DNA of 64,000 nucleotides. Origin: Rhodoplanes sp963724735. Its GTDB lineage: Bacteria; Pseudomonadota; Alphaproteobacteria; Rhizobiales; Xanthobacteraceae. The notes beneath the pieces are model-generated. The model was not told where the DNA came from and did not search any database. It saw only the letters and a program-made list of their open reading frames with translations. Position numbers and translations under genes: made by a program. Of this stretch, positions 45,945-54,973 are shown piece after piece. Positions within the stretch are counted from its first letter, which is position 1. The number at the start of each line of letters is the position of its first letter. The stretch spans positions 20,561 to 84,560 of the forward strand of contig CAVRVX010000006.1 of NCBI GenBank assembly GCA_963724735.1. The letters are read 5' to 3'.

Positions 45945-46706
45945 ATGCGCCGCTACGGGCTGCGGGATGACCAGTGGGATCGCATTAAGGAGCTGCTTCC
46001 AGGTCGAGAAGGCCACGTTGGCGTAACCGCGAAGGATAATCGGCGGTTCGTTGAAGCGGTTCTCTACCGCTATCGCGCGGGCATCCCGTGGCGAGACTTG
46101 CCAGAGCGGTTCGGTGATTGGAAACAGGTGCATACCCGTCACACGCGGTGGGCGCAAAGTGGCGTCTGGGAGAGGGTTTTCAAAGCGCTGGCGGCCGATG
46201 CGGACAACGAATACGCCATGATTGATAGCACCATCGTGCGCGCTCACCAGCACAGCGCCGGTGCGCTCAAAAAAACCGTCAAGGCGAGGAAGCGATCGGG
46301 CGCAGTCGAGGCGGGTTGAGCACCAAGATCCACGCCATGGTCGATGCGCTCGGCAATCCGCTCGCCTTCCTGCTCACGCCTGGCCAAGCTCACGACCTCG
46401 AGGGTGCCGACGCTTTCCTCCCACAAATGCAGGCTGACACGCTGCTCGCCGACAAGGCCTTTTGATGCCGATCAGCGGGTCATCGAGCCTCTCCTCCAGG
46501 CCGGCAAGACGCCGGTGATCCCTTCAATGCCTGGCCGCAAGCAGCCGCGTCCCTACGACCGTGACCTCTTCGTCGCACGCCACCTCATCGAGAACTTCTT
46601 CTGTAAGCTGAAGCAGTTCCGCGCCATCGCCACGCGATACGACAAGCGCGCGACGAACTTCCTTGCAGGCGTTTACGCCGCTGCGATATCCATCTGGCTC
46701 AATTGA
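45945..46706 (+). pseudogene. IS5-family (IS427-like) transposase in several frames
   Basis: First frame 45945-46319: RRYGLRDDQWDRIKELLPGR, VEAVLYRYRAGIPWRDLPER and AMIDSTIVRAHQHSAG (first Asp). Continuation in other frames: LSTKIHAMVDALGNPLAFLL, ADTLLADKAF (second Asp) and PYDRDLFVARHLIENFFCKL then KQFRAIATRYDKR (Glu region). Two-ORF IS427-type elements use one programmed shift, but here at least two shifts are needed (near 46315 and near 46460), so this copy is probably dead. Confidence 0.82.
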
Positions 46707-46732
46707 GGACACGCCCTAGCATCCGATAGGAG

Positions 46733-47370
46733 ACCCCCCGGCTCTGCCGGGGTGGCAGTAGCAGTTTGACGTTTAAAGGGGTCCATCGACGAAGCTTCCG
46801 AATCGTGAGCCGCCAAGCACACGAAAGGGAAGTTCATCGATGGACGAGGTTGAGAGCCTAAGTCACACGAAATGGGACTGCAAATATCACGTGGTCTTCA
46901 TTCCCAAGTGCCGCAGGAAGACGCTGTACACCGAGCTGCGCAGGCATCTTGGGGAGGTGTTCCGGAAGTTGGCGATGCAGAAGGAATGCCGGATCGAAGA
47001 AGGGCACCTGATGCCGGATCACGTGCACATGATGATCTCGATCCCACCGAAATATGCGGTGTCGCAGGTCGTGGGCTTCATCAAGGGCAAGAGCGCCAAT
47101 CCACCTGGCCCGCGTCTACGGCGAACGTAGGCGCAATCTCGTGGGCCAGCATTTCTGGGCCAGGGTACTGTCTTATGTGGGGCGGAACGAGCAAGCAATC
47201 CGTGAGTACATCAAGAACCAGGAAGAGGAGGATAAGCGCCTGGAGCAACTCAATCTGTGGCGCTGACGTGCCGCCATAGGCGGCACCCGAACCCGGGATC
47301 GCGTTAGCGACCCCAACCAGCCACTTCGAGCGGCTCACATCCTAAAGCCCCCGGCTCTGCCGGGGGATAT
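46733..47370 (+). mobile_element. IS200/IS605-family element
   Basis: Both ends carry the same hairpin (CCCCGGCTCTGCCGGGG at about 46736-46752; CCCCCGGCTCTGCCGGGGG at 47349-47367), as expected for IS200/IS605 subterminal structures; no inverted terminal repeats. It encodes a single TnpA. It lies 13 bases after the IS5-like element. Confidence 0.8.
46840..47266 (+). pseudogene. IS200/IS605 TnpA (Y1 HUH) transposase, frameshifted
   Basis: Starts DEVESLSHTKWDCKYHVVFI and has CRIEEGHLMPDHVHMMISIP with the HUH motif and SQVVGFIKGKSA. One extra A near 47096 shifts the frame; the sequence resumes IHLARVYGERRRNLVGQHFW and ends QAIREYIKNQEEEDKRLEQL. The segment that should hold the catalytic Tyr (usually ARGY...VG) reads ARVLSYVG in this frame and GYC in the neighbouring one, so a second, compensating indel has probably removed it. 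Confidence 0.85.
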
Positions 47371-47646
47371 TTACTTTTGCCGGCGTCGCGAGGGCCGGAC
47401 AGACATTCCTTGGAGACACAGTTGGAGGGATTAAGATTTAATGGGACCACGGACTTGTAAATCTCACTGAGTCAATTCAAGTTACACATCAGTTTTTTGA
47501 AGGTGAATTCCCTGAGTTGGTTCGGCAAATTAAACGCGATCACATTTAGATCCGGCCGTATCATCGCTGCGATAATACAACCGAAATCTACTATTAGAAT
47601 TAAAGTGCGAGCAATCCGTAGCAACCGGAACAATGTTCCGAGTTGC
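47371..47646. other. Island right edge, non-coding
   Basis: A+T-rich, about 275 bases, with no recognisable gene. A strong hairpin (AGCAAC-C-GGAAC, AAT loop, GTTCC-GA-GTTGCT) lies at 47620-47647 and overlaps the stop of the next minus-strand gene; it has no T-run on either strand. The switch to core genome is about here. Confidence 0.5.
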
Positions 47647-47847
47647 TCACACCGTTCCGCGCCGCATCATGATGTCCATCTGCAGGCCGAACAGGGCGGC
47701 GAGGATGACCGACAGCACGAAGGCGACCGCTGACAAAATGATCGTTGCGGGAATCGCCGCGAGCGCAAGCTTGACGAGGAACAGGACGAGGCGCGTGAAG
47801 GGGACGCGGACATCGATGATGACGACCGGCTGGACGGGCGTGTCCAT
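47647..47847 (-). CDS. Small membrane protein
   Basis: A 66-residue protein with one long or two short hydrophobic segments (FTRLVLFLVKLALAAIPATI; ILSAVAFVLSVILAALFGL). The ATG at 47847 (MDTPVQPVVIIDVRVP) follows a GGAGACC stretch. It is divergent from apt. Function unknown. Confidence 0.65.
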   Translation of the reverse strand: MDTPVQPVVIIDVRVPFTRLVLFLVKLALAAIPATIILSAVAFVLSVILAALFGLQMDIMMRRGTV

Positions 47848-47939
47848 GGGCAAAGGTCTCCGTTGCAGTCGGGCCCATGCTTTGCCACAGTGCCGCGTCC
47901 TGCAAGCTCGCAAATCACCTGAATCAACAGCGCCTTGAG

Positions 47940-48491
47940 ATGATGACCAGCCCACCTTTCGATTACGACTTGAAGCGCGCCATTCGCTGCATCCCGGACT
48001 ATCCCAAGCCGGGCGTCATGTTTCGCGACATCACCACGCTGCTTGGCGATGCGCGCGCGTTTCGCCGCGCGGTCGACGAGCTCGTCCAGCCCTGGGCCGG
48101 CATGAAGATCGACAAGGTCGCCGGGATCGAGGCGCGCGGTTTCATTCTCGGGGGCGCGGTGGCGCACCAGGTGTCGGCCGGCTTTGTGCCGATCCGCAAG
48201 AAAGGCAAGCTGCCGCACAAGCGGGTGAGCATCGCCTATTCGCTCGAATACGGCCTCGACGAAATGGAGGTGCATGAAGACGCGGTGAGCGCGCATGAGC
48301 GCGTCATCCTGGTCGATGACCTGATCGCCACCGGCGGCACCGCCGAGGGCGCGGTCAAGCTGTTGCGTCAACTCGGGGCCGAGGTGCTCGCCGCGTGCTT
48401 CATCGTCGATCTGCCGGAGCTTGGCGGCGCCGACAGGCTGCGCAAGCTCGATGTGCCGGTGCGCACCTTGATTTCATTCGAGGGGCACTGA
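47940..48491 (+). CDS. apt: Adenine phosphoribosyltransferase
   Basis: A 183-residue purine salvage enzyme making AMP from adenine and PRPP. Family features: IPDYPKPGVMFRDITTLLGD at the N-terminus (adenine-binding region), VAGIEARGFILGGAVAHQVS, the flexible loop KKGKLPHKRVSIAYSLEYG, and the PRPP-binding motif VILVDDLIATGGTAEGAV. Two adjacent ATGs (47940, 47943) could serve as start. It marks the return to core genome. Confidence 0.94.
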   Translation: MMTSPPFDYDLKRAIRCIPDYPKPGVMFRDITTLLGDARAFRRAVDELVQPWAGMKIDKVAGIEARGFILGGAVAHQVSAGFVPIRKKGKLPHKRVSIAYSLEYGLDEMEVHEDAVSAHERVILVDDLIATGGTAEGAVKLLRQLGAEVLAACFIVDLPELGGADRLRKLDVPVRTLISFEGH

Positions 48492-48502
48492 GCGGGCGGT
48501 CG

Positions 48503-48845
48503 TCACGGCTCGGTCGCGAAGCGCAATCGGCCGGCGGGCCGCAAGGTCTGCGCGTCGAAGCTGCGGATTTCGACGCCGCCGCCGGGTATTTCGATCGTGA
48601 CGACGACGTGGCCATTACCCACGAGGGTCTGCGCGATGCGGCTGCCGGCGGGCAGGCGGACGATGGTTTCGGTCGGCGCGGCGCTTCCCCCGCTGCGAAA
48701 AACGCGATAGCCGACGACCCCGAGCACGACGGCGATGCCGAGCATCGTGGCGACGCCGGACAGCGCCATCATCCGCCGGACGCGCGCCATGAACCGCGCC
48801 TGTTCGGGATCGAGCGGCTTCTCGTCAACGGTTTGCGGATGGGTC

Positions 48846-48847
<2 letters not shown>
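48503..48847 (-). CDS. Membrane-anchored hypothetical protein
   Basis: A 114-residue protein: a cytoplasmic N-terminus (DEKPLDPEQARFMARVRRMM), one transmembrane helix (GVATMLGIAVVLGVVGYRVF) and a periplasmic beta-rich tail (ETIVRLPAGSRIAQTLVGNG; IPGGGVEIRSFDAQTLRPAG). Its ATG overlaps the ATG of the divergent RluD-type gene by two bases, so promoters of both must lie inside the opposite gene. It converges on apt with an 11-base gap. Function unknown. Confidence 0.7.
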
Positions 48848-49868
<1,021 letters not shown>

Positions 49869-50096
49869 AGGGTGCCGGTTTGGCCGGACGATCGTCGTTT
49901 GCGTCTCTACGGGGGCGCAGATGGGTCACTCGGCTGTTACGATGAAGTGACGGCCGGAGTGTTTTTTCGCTAGACGAACCGTGTATGCTGCAGTGCGCGA
50001 CAGGTCGTGGTCGCGTAACGGGTGGCGTCGTCAGGCTCATCGAGCTGACATGCGCCATCGCCCGCCGCATATCGGGGGCTTGAACAGGAGGCCGCA

Positions 50097-51014
50097 ATGG
50101 CCCACACCGCCAGTTTGCCGCTCATCACCGCCGAGTTGGGGTTGACCCGCTATCTCGAAGAGATTCGGCGTTTTCCGATGCTGCAGCCGCAAGAGGAATA
50201 TATGCTTGCGAAGTGCTGGCGGGAGCATGGCGACCGCGACGCGGCCCATAAGCTCGTCACCAGCCATCTGCGCCTCGTCGCCAAGATCGCGATGGGCTAT
50301 CGCGGCTATGGTCTGCCGATTTCGGAAGTCATTTCCGAGGGTAATGTCGGCCTGATGCAGGCGGTGAAGCGCTTCGAGCCGGAGAAGGGATTCCGCCTCG
50401 CCACCTACGCGATGTGGTGGATCAAGGCCGCGATTCAGGAATATATTCTGCGATCCTGGTCACTGGTGAAGATGGGCACCACGGCCAACCAGAAGAAGCT
50501 CTTCTTCAATCTTCGCAAGGCGAAGAGCCGAATCTCCGCACTGGAGGAGGGCGACATGCGCCCCGACCAGGTCAAGATCATTGCCAAGCGTCTCGGCGTC
50601 ACCGAGCAGGACGTGATCGACATGAACCGCCGTCTCGGCGGCGACGCCTCTCTGAATGCGCCGATCCGCGAGGAAGGCGATTCCGGCGAGTGGCAGGACT
50701 GGCTCGTCGACGACCATGAGAGCCAGGAAAAGGTGCTGGCCGAGAGCGAGGAGTTCGACACGCGGCGCAAGGCGCTGTCCGAAGCCTTGTCGGTGCTCAA
50801 CGATCGCGAGCGGCGCATCTTCGAGGCGCGACGACTCGCCGACGAACCGGTCACGCTCGAAGAGCTGGCGGAAGAGTTCGGCGTCTCGCGCGAGCGCGTC
50901 CGCCAGATCGAGGTGCGCGCCTTCGAGAAAGTGCAGAAGGCGGTGCGCAATCGCGTGGCCGATCTGGAGACGCCGCCCGCCCGCGCGCAAGCGCCGGCGA
51001 TGTCCATGCCGTAG
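50097..51014 (+). CDS. rpoH: RNA polymerase sigma-32 factor RpoH
   Basis: A 305-residue heat-shock sigma factor. Region 1.2/2 with LTRYLEEIRRFPMLQPQEEY, LVAKIAMGYRGYGLPISEVI and GFRLATYAMWWIKAAIQEYI; region 3 with the RpoH box-like KMGTTANQKKLFFNLRKAKS; region 4 helix-turn-helix VTLEELAEEFGVSRERVRQI. ATG 50097 has AGGAGG ten bases upstream. RpoH drives chaperone and protease genes and may control grpE and lon in this window. Its 228-base leader could hold regulatory structure; none was proven by eye. Confidence 0.96.
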   Translation: MAHTASLPLITAELGLTRYLEEIRRFPMLQPQEEYMLAKCWREHGDRDAAHKLVTSHLRLVAKIAMGYRGYGLPISEVISEGNVGLMQAVKRFEPEKGFRLATYAMWWIKAAIQEYILRSWSLVKMGTTANQKKLFFNLRKAKSRISALEEGDMRPDQVKIIAKRLGVTEQDVIDMNRRLGGDASLNAPIREEGDSGEWQDWLVDDHESQEKVLAESEEFDTRRKALSEALSVLNDRERRIFEARRLADEPVTLEELAEEFGVSRERVRQIEVRAFEKVQKAVRNRVADLETPPARAQAPAMSMP

Positions 51015-51221
51015 GGCGATGGCGCCATGAAAGTTCGAACGGGGGCCGCGGAAACGTTGGCTCCCGTTTTCGTTTGCCCGTGCGGGCGATGGCGCGCGGG
51101 TGATGCCGTCCAACCGTGATTGCCCGGTGCCGCGATCGGCCAGAACAGCACACTTCAATGTCGTCCGGGTGACCGCCCACGGCGTGTGCAGTCACGCCGT
51201 TCTGGCGTAGCGGGCTCGTCC

Positions 51222-51250
51222 TTGACGCACGCTGAGGAACCCACTAGACC
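51222..51250 (+). promoter_or_regulatory. Candidate sigma-70-type promoter for pfp
   Basis: TTGACG at 51222 and TAGACC at 51245, spacing 17, about 55 bases before the pfp start. The -35 is a near-perfect match and the -10 is moderate. Confidence 0.45.
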
Positions 51251-51302
51251 GCCCTCGCACACCAAAAGCGCGGAAAACTTAGGCAGAAAGCAGGGGCGTC
51301 GC

Positions 51303-52524
51303 ATGGCCAAATTGACGGGAAAAGTCCTGATTGCACAAGGAGGCGGCCCCACCGCCGTGATCAACCAGTCGCTCGCCGGCGCCGTCCTCGAGGCGCGCAA
51401 ATACGCCGAGGTGACGAAGGTCTACGGCGCCCTCAATGGCGTGCGCGGCATCATCAATGAGGAGCTCGTCGACCTCACCCAGGAGACGACATACAATCTC
51501 AAGCAGGTCGCCGACACGCCTTCGAGCGCGCTGTTCTCGACCCGCGACAAGCCCGACGCCGCCTATTGCAAGGAGATCTTCAAGGTCTGCCAGGCGCATG
51601 ACGTGCGTTATTTCTTCTATATCGGCGGCAACGATTCGTCCGACACGGTGCATATCGTCAACGAGTTCCTCGAAGGCCGCGGGCTACGAGATGCACTGCA
51701 TCCACATTCCGAAGACGGTCGACAACGACCTCGTCATCAACGATCACACCCCGGGCTGGCCGTCGGCGGCGAAATACGTCGCGCAGGCTTTCGCCGGCTA
51801 CAATCTCGACAATCGCGCGCTCCCCGGCGTCTTTATCGGCGTGGTGATGGGCCGCCATGCCGGCTTCCTCACCGCGGCGGCGGCGCTCGGCCGTCAATTC
51901 GCGGACGACGGGCCGCACTATGTCTACATGCCCGAGACCACGTTTACCGAGGAGCAGTTCCTGAACGACGTGAAGTCGGCGATGGACAAGTATGGCCGCT
52001 GCATCGTCGCGGTCAGCGAGGGCATTCACGACCAGGATGGCAATCCCATCATGGTGAAGCTTTCCGGCCGCGCCGAAAAGGACGCGCATGGCAATGTGCA
52101 GCTCTCGGGCTCCGGTGCGCTCGGCGACATGCTCGCCGATCTCGTCACCACGAAGCTCCAGCTCAAGCGCGTGCGCGCCGACACCCTCGGCTACGCCCAG
52201 CGCTCCTTCCTCGGCGTCGTCTCCGACGTCGATGCGACCGAGGCGTGGGAGGTGGGCGAGAAGGCGGCGCAATTTGCGATCGGCCACGACCAGACCGGAT
52301 CGATCACCATCAACCGCGTCGGCAATTATGCGGTCGATTACCGGCTGGTCGCCCTCAAGGAGATCGCCGCCAAGACCAAGCACATGCCGAAGGAGTTCAT
52401 CGCTCCCGAGGGCAATAACGTCACGCCGGAATTCCGCCACTATGCGACGCCGCTGCTCGGGTCCGACTTCCCCGGCATGCACCGGCTGCGCGCGCCCAAG
52501 GTGGATAAGATCCTCAAGAAGTAA
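51303..52524 (+). pseudogene. pfp: Pyrophosphate-dependent 6-phosphofructokinase, single-base frameshift
   Basis: The first frame (51303 to about 51668) encodes AKLTGKVLIAQGGGPTAVIN, QTTYNLKQVADTPSSAL-like sequence and DVRYFFYIGGNDSSDTVHIV. The second frame carries SKAAGYEMHCIHIPKTVDND, GVVMGRHAGFLTAAAALGR and the rest to 52524. One extra C at 51668-51669 accounts for the break; without it a single protein of 406 residues, normal for PPi-PFK, results. The fructose-6-phosphate site (PKTVDNDL) and MGRHAGFL are intact. Because this is a core glycolytic gene, a sequencing error is as likely as a real mutation. AGAAAGCAGGGG precedes the ATG. Confidence 0.85.
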
Positions 52525-52529
52525 GCGCT

Positions 52530-52551
52530 GAGGCCCGTTCCCGCGGGCCTC
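52530..52551 (+). terminator. Hairpin after pfp, probable terminator
   Basis: GAGGCCCG and CGGGCCTC form a perfect 8-bp stem around a 6-base loop, six bases after the pfp stop. No T-run follows, so termination may be weak or Rho-assisted. Confidence 0.5.
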
Positions 52552-52661
52552 GAATTCGCGCGACGCGTCAACAACGATTGCATGGTCTCCGGCGGGCGGA
52601 TCATCCGCTTCGCCGGAGACCGTGCTTTGGGCGGGAGAGGCTTCGGCGCCTCCAGAACCAA

Positions 52662-53555
52662 GTGCCCGACCCTTCGTGGCTGTGGGCCATTTTCACGATT
52701 ATCGCGGCCGCGGCGCAGACCGTGCGGAACGCAACGCAGCGGCGTCTCACCTCTGCGCTCGGCACCGCCGGGGCCACGCACGTCCGCTTCCTTTTCGGGC
52801 TGCCCTTCGCTCTCGTCTTCCTTGCAGCGATTATCGCCGCGACAGGCGGAGTTCCGCCGCGCCCGCAGACGGCGTTTTTCGGGTGGGTCTTCGTCGGTGC
52901 GGTCACCCAGATCGTCGCGACGGCCATGATGCTCGCCGCGATGAGCGAGCGTTCCTTCGCGGTGACAATCGCCTACACCAAGACCGAGCCGGTGCAGGTC
53001 GCCCTGTTCGGGCTGGTCTTCCTCGGCGACCGGCTGACCGTTCCGATGGCGGTCGCGATTCTGATCGCGACCGCCGGCGTGATGGCGATGTCGGTGCAGC
53101 CGCGCGGGATGGGAAGCCTTCGGCCAGTGCTGCTCGGGCTGACGGCAGGCGCCTTCTTCGCGCTCGCCGCGGTTGGTTTTCGCGGCGCGATCGTCACGCT
53201 CGCCGATGCGGATTTCCTGATGGCGGCCACGTTCACTCTGTGCGTCGGGCTGACGCTGCAGGCGGCGCTGCTCTCGCTTTATCTTTTCATCCGCGAGCGC
53301 GCGGTGCTGGTCGCAATTCTGCGCGCCTGGCGGCCGTCGCTGCTCGCCGGGTTCATGGGCGCGCTCGCCTCGCAGTTCTGGTTCCTCGGTTTTGCCCTCA
53401 CGAGCGCGGCGAATGTGCGCACGCTGGCGCTCATCGAGGTGCTGTTCGCCCAGGCCGTTGCCCGCTTCGCCTTCCGGCAGAAGGCGACGCCGCGCGAGGC
53501 GATCGGCATGGTCCTGATCGTCGGCGGCGTAGCGCTGCTGCTGGCCGCGCAATGA
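52662..53555 (+). CDS. EamA/DMT superfamily membrane transporter
   Basis: A protein of about 297 residues with roughly ten hydrophobic helices in two repeats, the EamA (drug/metabolite transporter) layout: LWAIFTIIAAAAQTVRNATQ in the first helix, VQVALFGLVFLGDRLTVPMA ending repeat one, and LALIEVLFAQAVARFAFRQK with PREAIGMVLIVGGVALLL ending repeat two. The start is the GTG at 52662 (VPDPSWLW); longer frames overlap the pfp terminator region. Substrate unknown. Confidence 0.85.
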   Translation: MPDPSWLWAIFTIIAAAAQTVRNATQRRLTSALGTAGATHVRFLFGLPFALVFLAAIIAATGGVPPRPQTAFFGWVFVGAVTQIVATAMMLAAMSERSFAVTIAYTKTEPVQVALFGLVFLGDRLTVPMAVAILIATAGVMAMSVQPRGMGSLRPVLLGLTAGAFFALAAVGFRGAIVTLADADFLMAATFTLCVGLTLQAALLSLYLFIRERAVLVAILRAWRPSLLAGFMGALASQFWFLGFALTSAANVRTLALIEVLFAQAVARFAFRQKATPREAIGMVLIVGGVALLLAAQ

Positions 53556-53700
53556 CGGCGCCGCCCTCGCGACAGGAGTCTATCGGGCTGGTGTTCTACT
53601 CACGCTCTTCGACGCCGAAACCGGCGGCGGCCCAAGCTCTCGACAAACAAAGCGGGGAGGCCGGTTGACTCTCCTATGATCGAGAGATAACCGGATCGCC

Positions 53701-54405
53701 ATGGATTTGATGGAACCCTCGCTCGCAACCAGCTGGAAGCGGTTCAGGCGCCGCTATCTGCGCCCGTGGCGGACGGTCCGCTATGGCGACATTCGCGTGC
53801 ACTACAAGAAGCACCTGGACGGCGGCGGCTCGTGGTTCGGCCAGAACTATATCCCGATCCTCAAAACCCTCGGGATGCCCAAGCAACAGCGTATCTATGA
53901 ATGGTGCTCCGGGCCCGCCTTCATCGGATTCTCTTTGCTCGCGCACGGAATGTGCGAGTCGCTGTGCCTCGCCGATATCAATGATCAGGCCGTCGAGGCT
54001 TGCCGCAGAACGATCCGCGCGAATGGGCTTTCCGACCGGGTATCGGTGTACGAATCCGATAACCTCAAAAGCATCCCTGCTTCAGAGCAATGGGACCTCG
54101 TCGTCGGCAATCCGCCGTTCTATCCAAGCTCGCACCAGTGGGAGATTCGCTCCTACGATAAGGATTGGCACATTCATCGCGGCTTTTTCGCCAACGTCGG
54201 ACGCTTCCTGAAACCGGGCGGAGTGATCTTCCTCCAGGAGGCAAATGATGCGGCAACGCCTGAGATCTTCCGCGGCATGATCGAGGATAGCGGGCTGACC
54301 ATCGTTCGGCACCACAACAGCAGGCCGGGCGAATTCAGCCACTTCTATCTCGGCGTGATGCGCCGGGGCGAGACGCCGCCTGCCTGGCTGACCAATCCCT
54401 TGTGA
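53701..54405 (+). CDS. Class I SAM-dependent methyltransferase with NPPF motif
   Basis: A 234-residue protein: motif I in YEWCSGPAFIGFSLLAHGMC, an acidic SAM-ribose site in CLADINDQAVEACRRTIRAN, and motif IV WDLVVGNPPFYPSS. NPPF/Y marks methyltransferases that modify amide or exocyclic amine nitrogens (PrmC/HemK, DNA and RNA N-MTases). No nucleic-acid or release-factor binding domain is seen, so the substrate is open; N-terminal VRYGDIRVHYKKHLDGGGSW is distinctive. Confidence 0.82.
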   Translation: MDLMEPSLATSWKRFRRRYLRPWRTVRYGDIRVHYKKHLDGGGSWFGQNYIPILKTLGMPKQQRIYEWCSGPAFIGFSLLAHGMCESLCLADINDQAVEACRRTIRANGLSDRVSVYESDNLKSIPASEQWDLVVGNPPFYPSSHQWEIRSYDKDWHIHRGFFANVGRFLKPGGVIFLQEANDAATPEIFRGMIEDSGLTIVRHHNSRPGEFSHFYLGVMRRGETPPAWLTNPL

Positions 54406-54490
54406 GACGAACACCGCAAGAGCCTCCGCTCGCGCTTTCCGCGGACGGAGCGGAATGCGGGCTGGCTTTGATCAACGACGCGGTTGAAAC

Positions 54491-54973
54491 TCAGTTCTGC
54501 TCGTCGGGCAGCACGGGGAGGGGATGGAACTCGATGCCCTCCTCGATCAGTGAACGCGCTTCTTCGGCAGAGGCTTCGCCGTAAATCGAGCGGTGCTCGG
54601 TTTCGCCATAATGCATCTTGCGCGCTTCCTCGGGAAAGCGCGGCCCGACATGCTCGGCGCTCTTCGTGAGCTGGTCGCGCAGTTCCTTGAGCTTGGTCCG
54701 CAGCTCGCGCTCCTGCGGCGACATGATCGCGACCGGCGCTTTGGAGCCGGGCGCAGCCGCCGGATCAGGTGCGGGATCGGCCGCCGATTGCTGCTTCGAT
54801 GTGGTCGCCGATCGCGACAGGCTCGGCGTCATCAAGGCTTTTTCCACCTCGGACGATCCGCAGGCGGGACATACGATCAGTCCGCGCGCCACTTGCGCGT
54901 CGTAAGCGCTCGAGTTCTGGAACCAGCTTTCGAACTCGTGTCCACTCCGACACGCGAGCGTATAGCGGATCAT
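54491..54973 (-). CDS. DUF1178 family protein
   Basis: A 160-residue protein: N-terminal MIRYTLACRSGHEFESWFQN, a zinc-like pair in IVCPACGSSEVEKALMTPSL, a variable Ala/Pro linker, and the C-terminal HVGPRFPEEARKMHYGETEH, then GEASAEEARSLIEEGIEFHP. This is the DUF1178 pattern, almost restricted to alphaproteobacteria and relatives. Its ATG overlaps the stop of the nitrilase-family gene (ATGA), so the two are coupled. Confidence 0.92.
   Translation of the reverse strand: MIRYTLACRSGHEFESWFQNSSAYDAQVARGLIVCPACGSSEVEKALMTPSLSRSATTSKQQSAADPAPDPAAAPGSKAPVAIMSPQERELRTKLKELRDQLTKSAEHVGPRFPEEARKMHYGETEHRSIYGEASAEEARSLIEEGIEFHPLPVLPDEQN

Larger units (their letters stand above)
43324..46717 (+). mobile_element. 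IS5 (IS427-like) element carrying a nested IS91-like element
   Basis: The outer ends are a perfect 19-bp inverted repeat, CTAGGGCGTGTCCTCAATT at 43321 and its complement ending at 46719; the terminal TA on both sides is probably the duplicated target. The outer element's own transposase is at 45945-46706. The 2.4-kb block at 43343-45810 inside it carries a recombinase and an IS91-like transposase and is bounded by its own 15-bp inverted repeats. Confidence 0.8.
18600..47640. mobile_element. Decayed integrative genomic island (limits approximate)
   Basis: Between a truncated core gene on the left and apt on the right lies about 29 kb with a tyrosine integrase at the left edge, phage-type small genes, many unknown proteins, at least seven insertion elements or remnants, and frequent frameshifts. 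Composition is patchier and more A+T-rich than the flanks. No convincing attL/attR repeat was found; the only shared string near both edges is the 8-mer GAACAATG (18590 and 47628), too short to rely on. Confidence 0.75.

Noticed and set aside
52622..53668. 348-codon frame overlapping the DMT transporter
   Set aside because: Arg/Ala-rich alternate frame; the transporter frame has regular hydrophobic helices and a GTG start.
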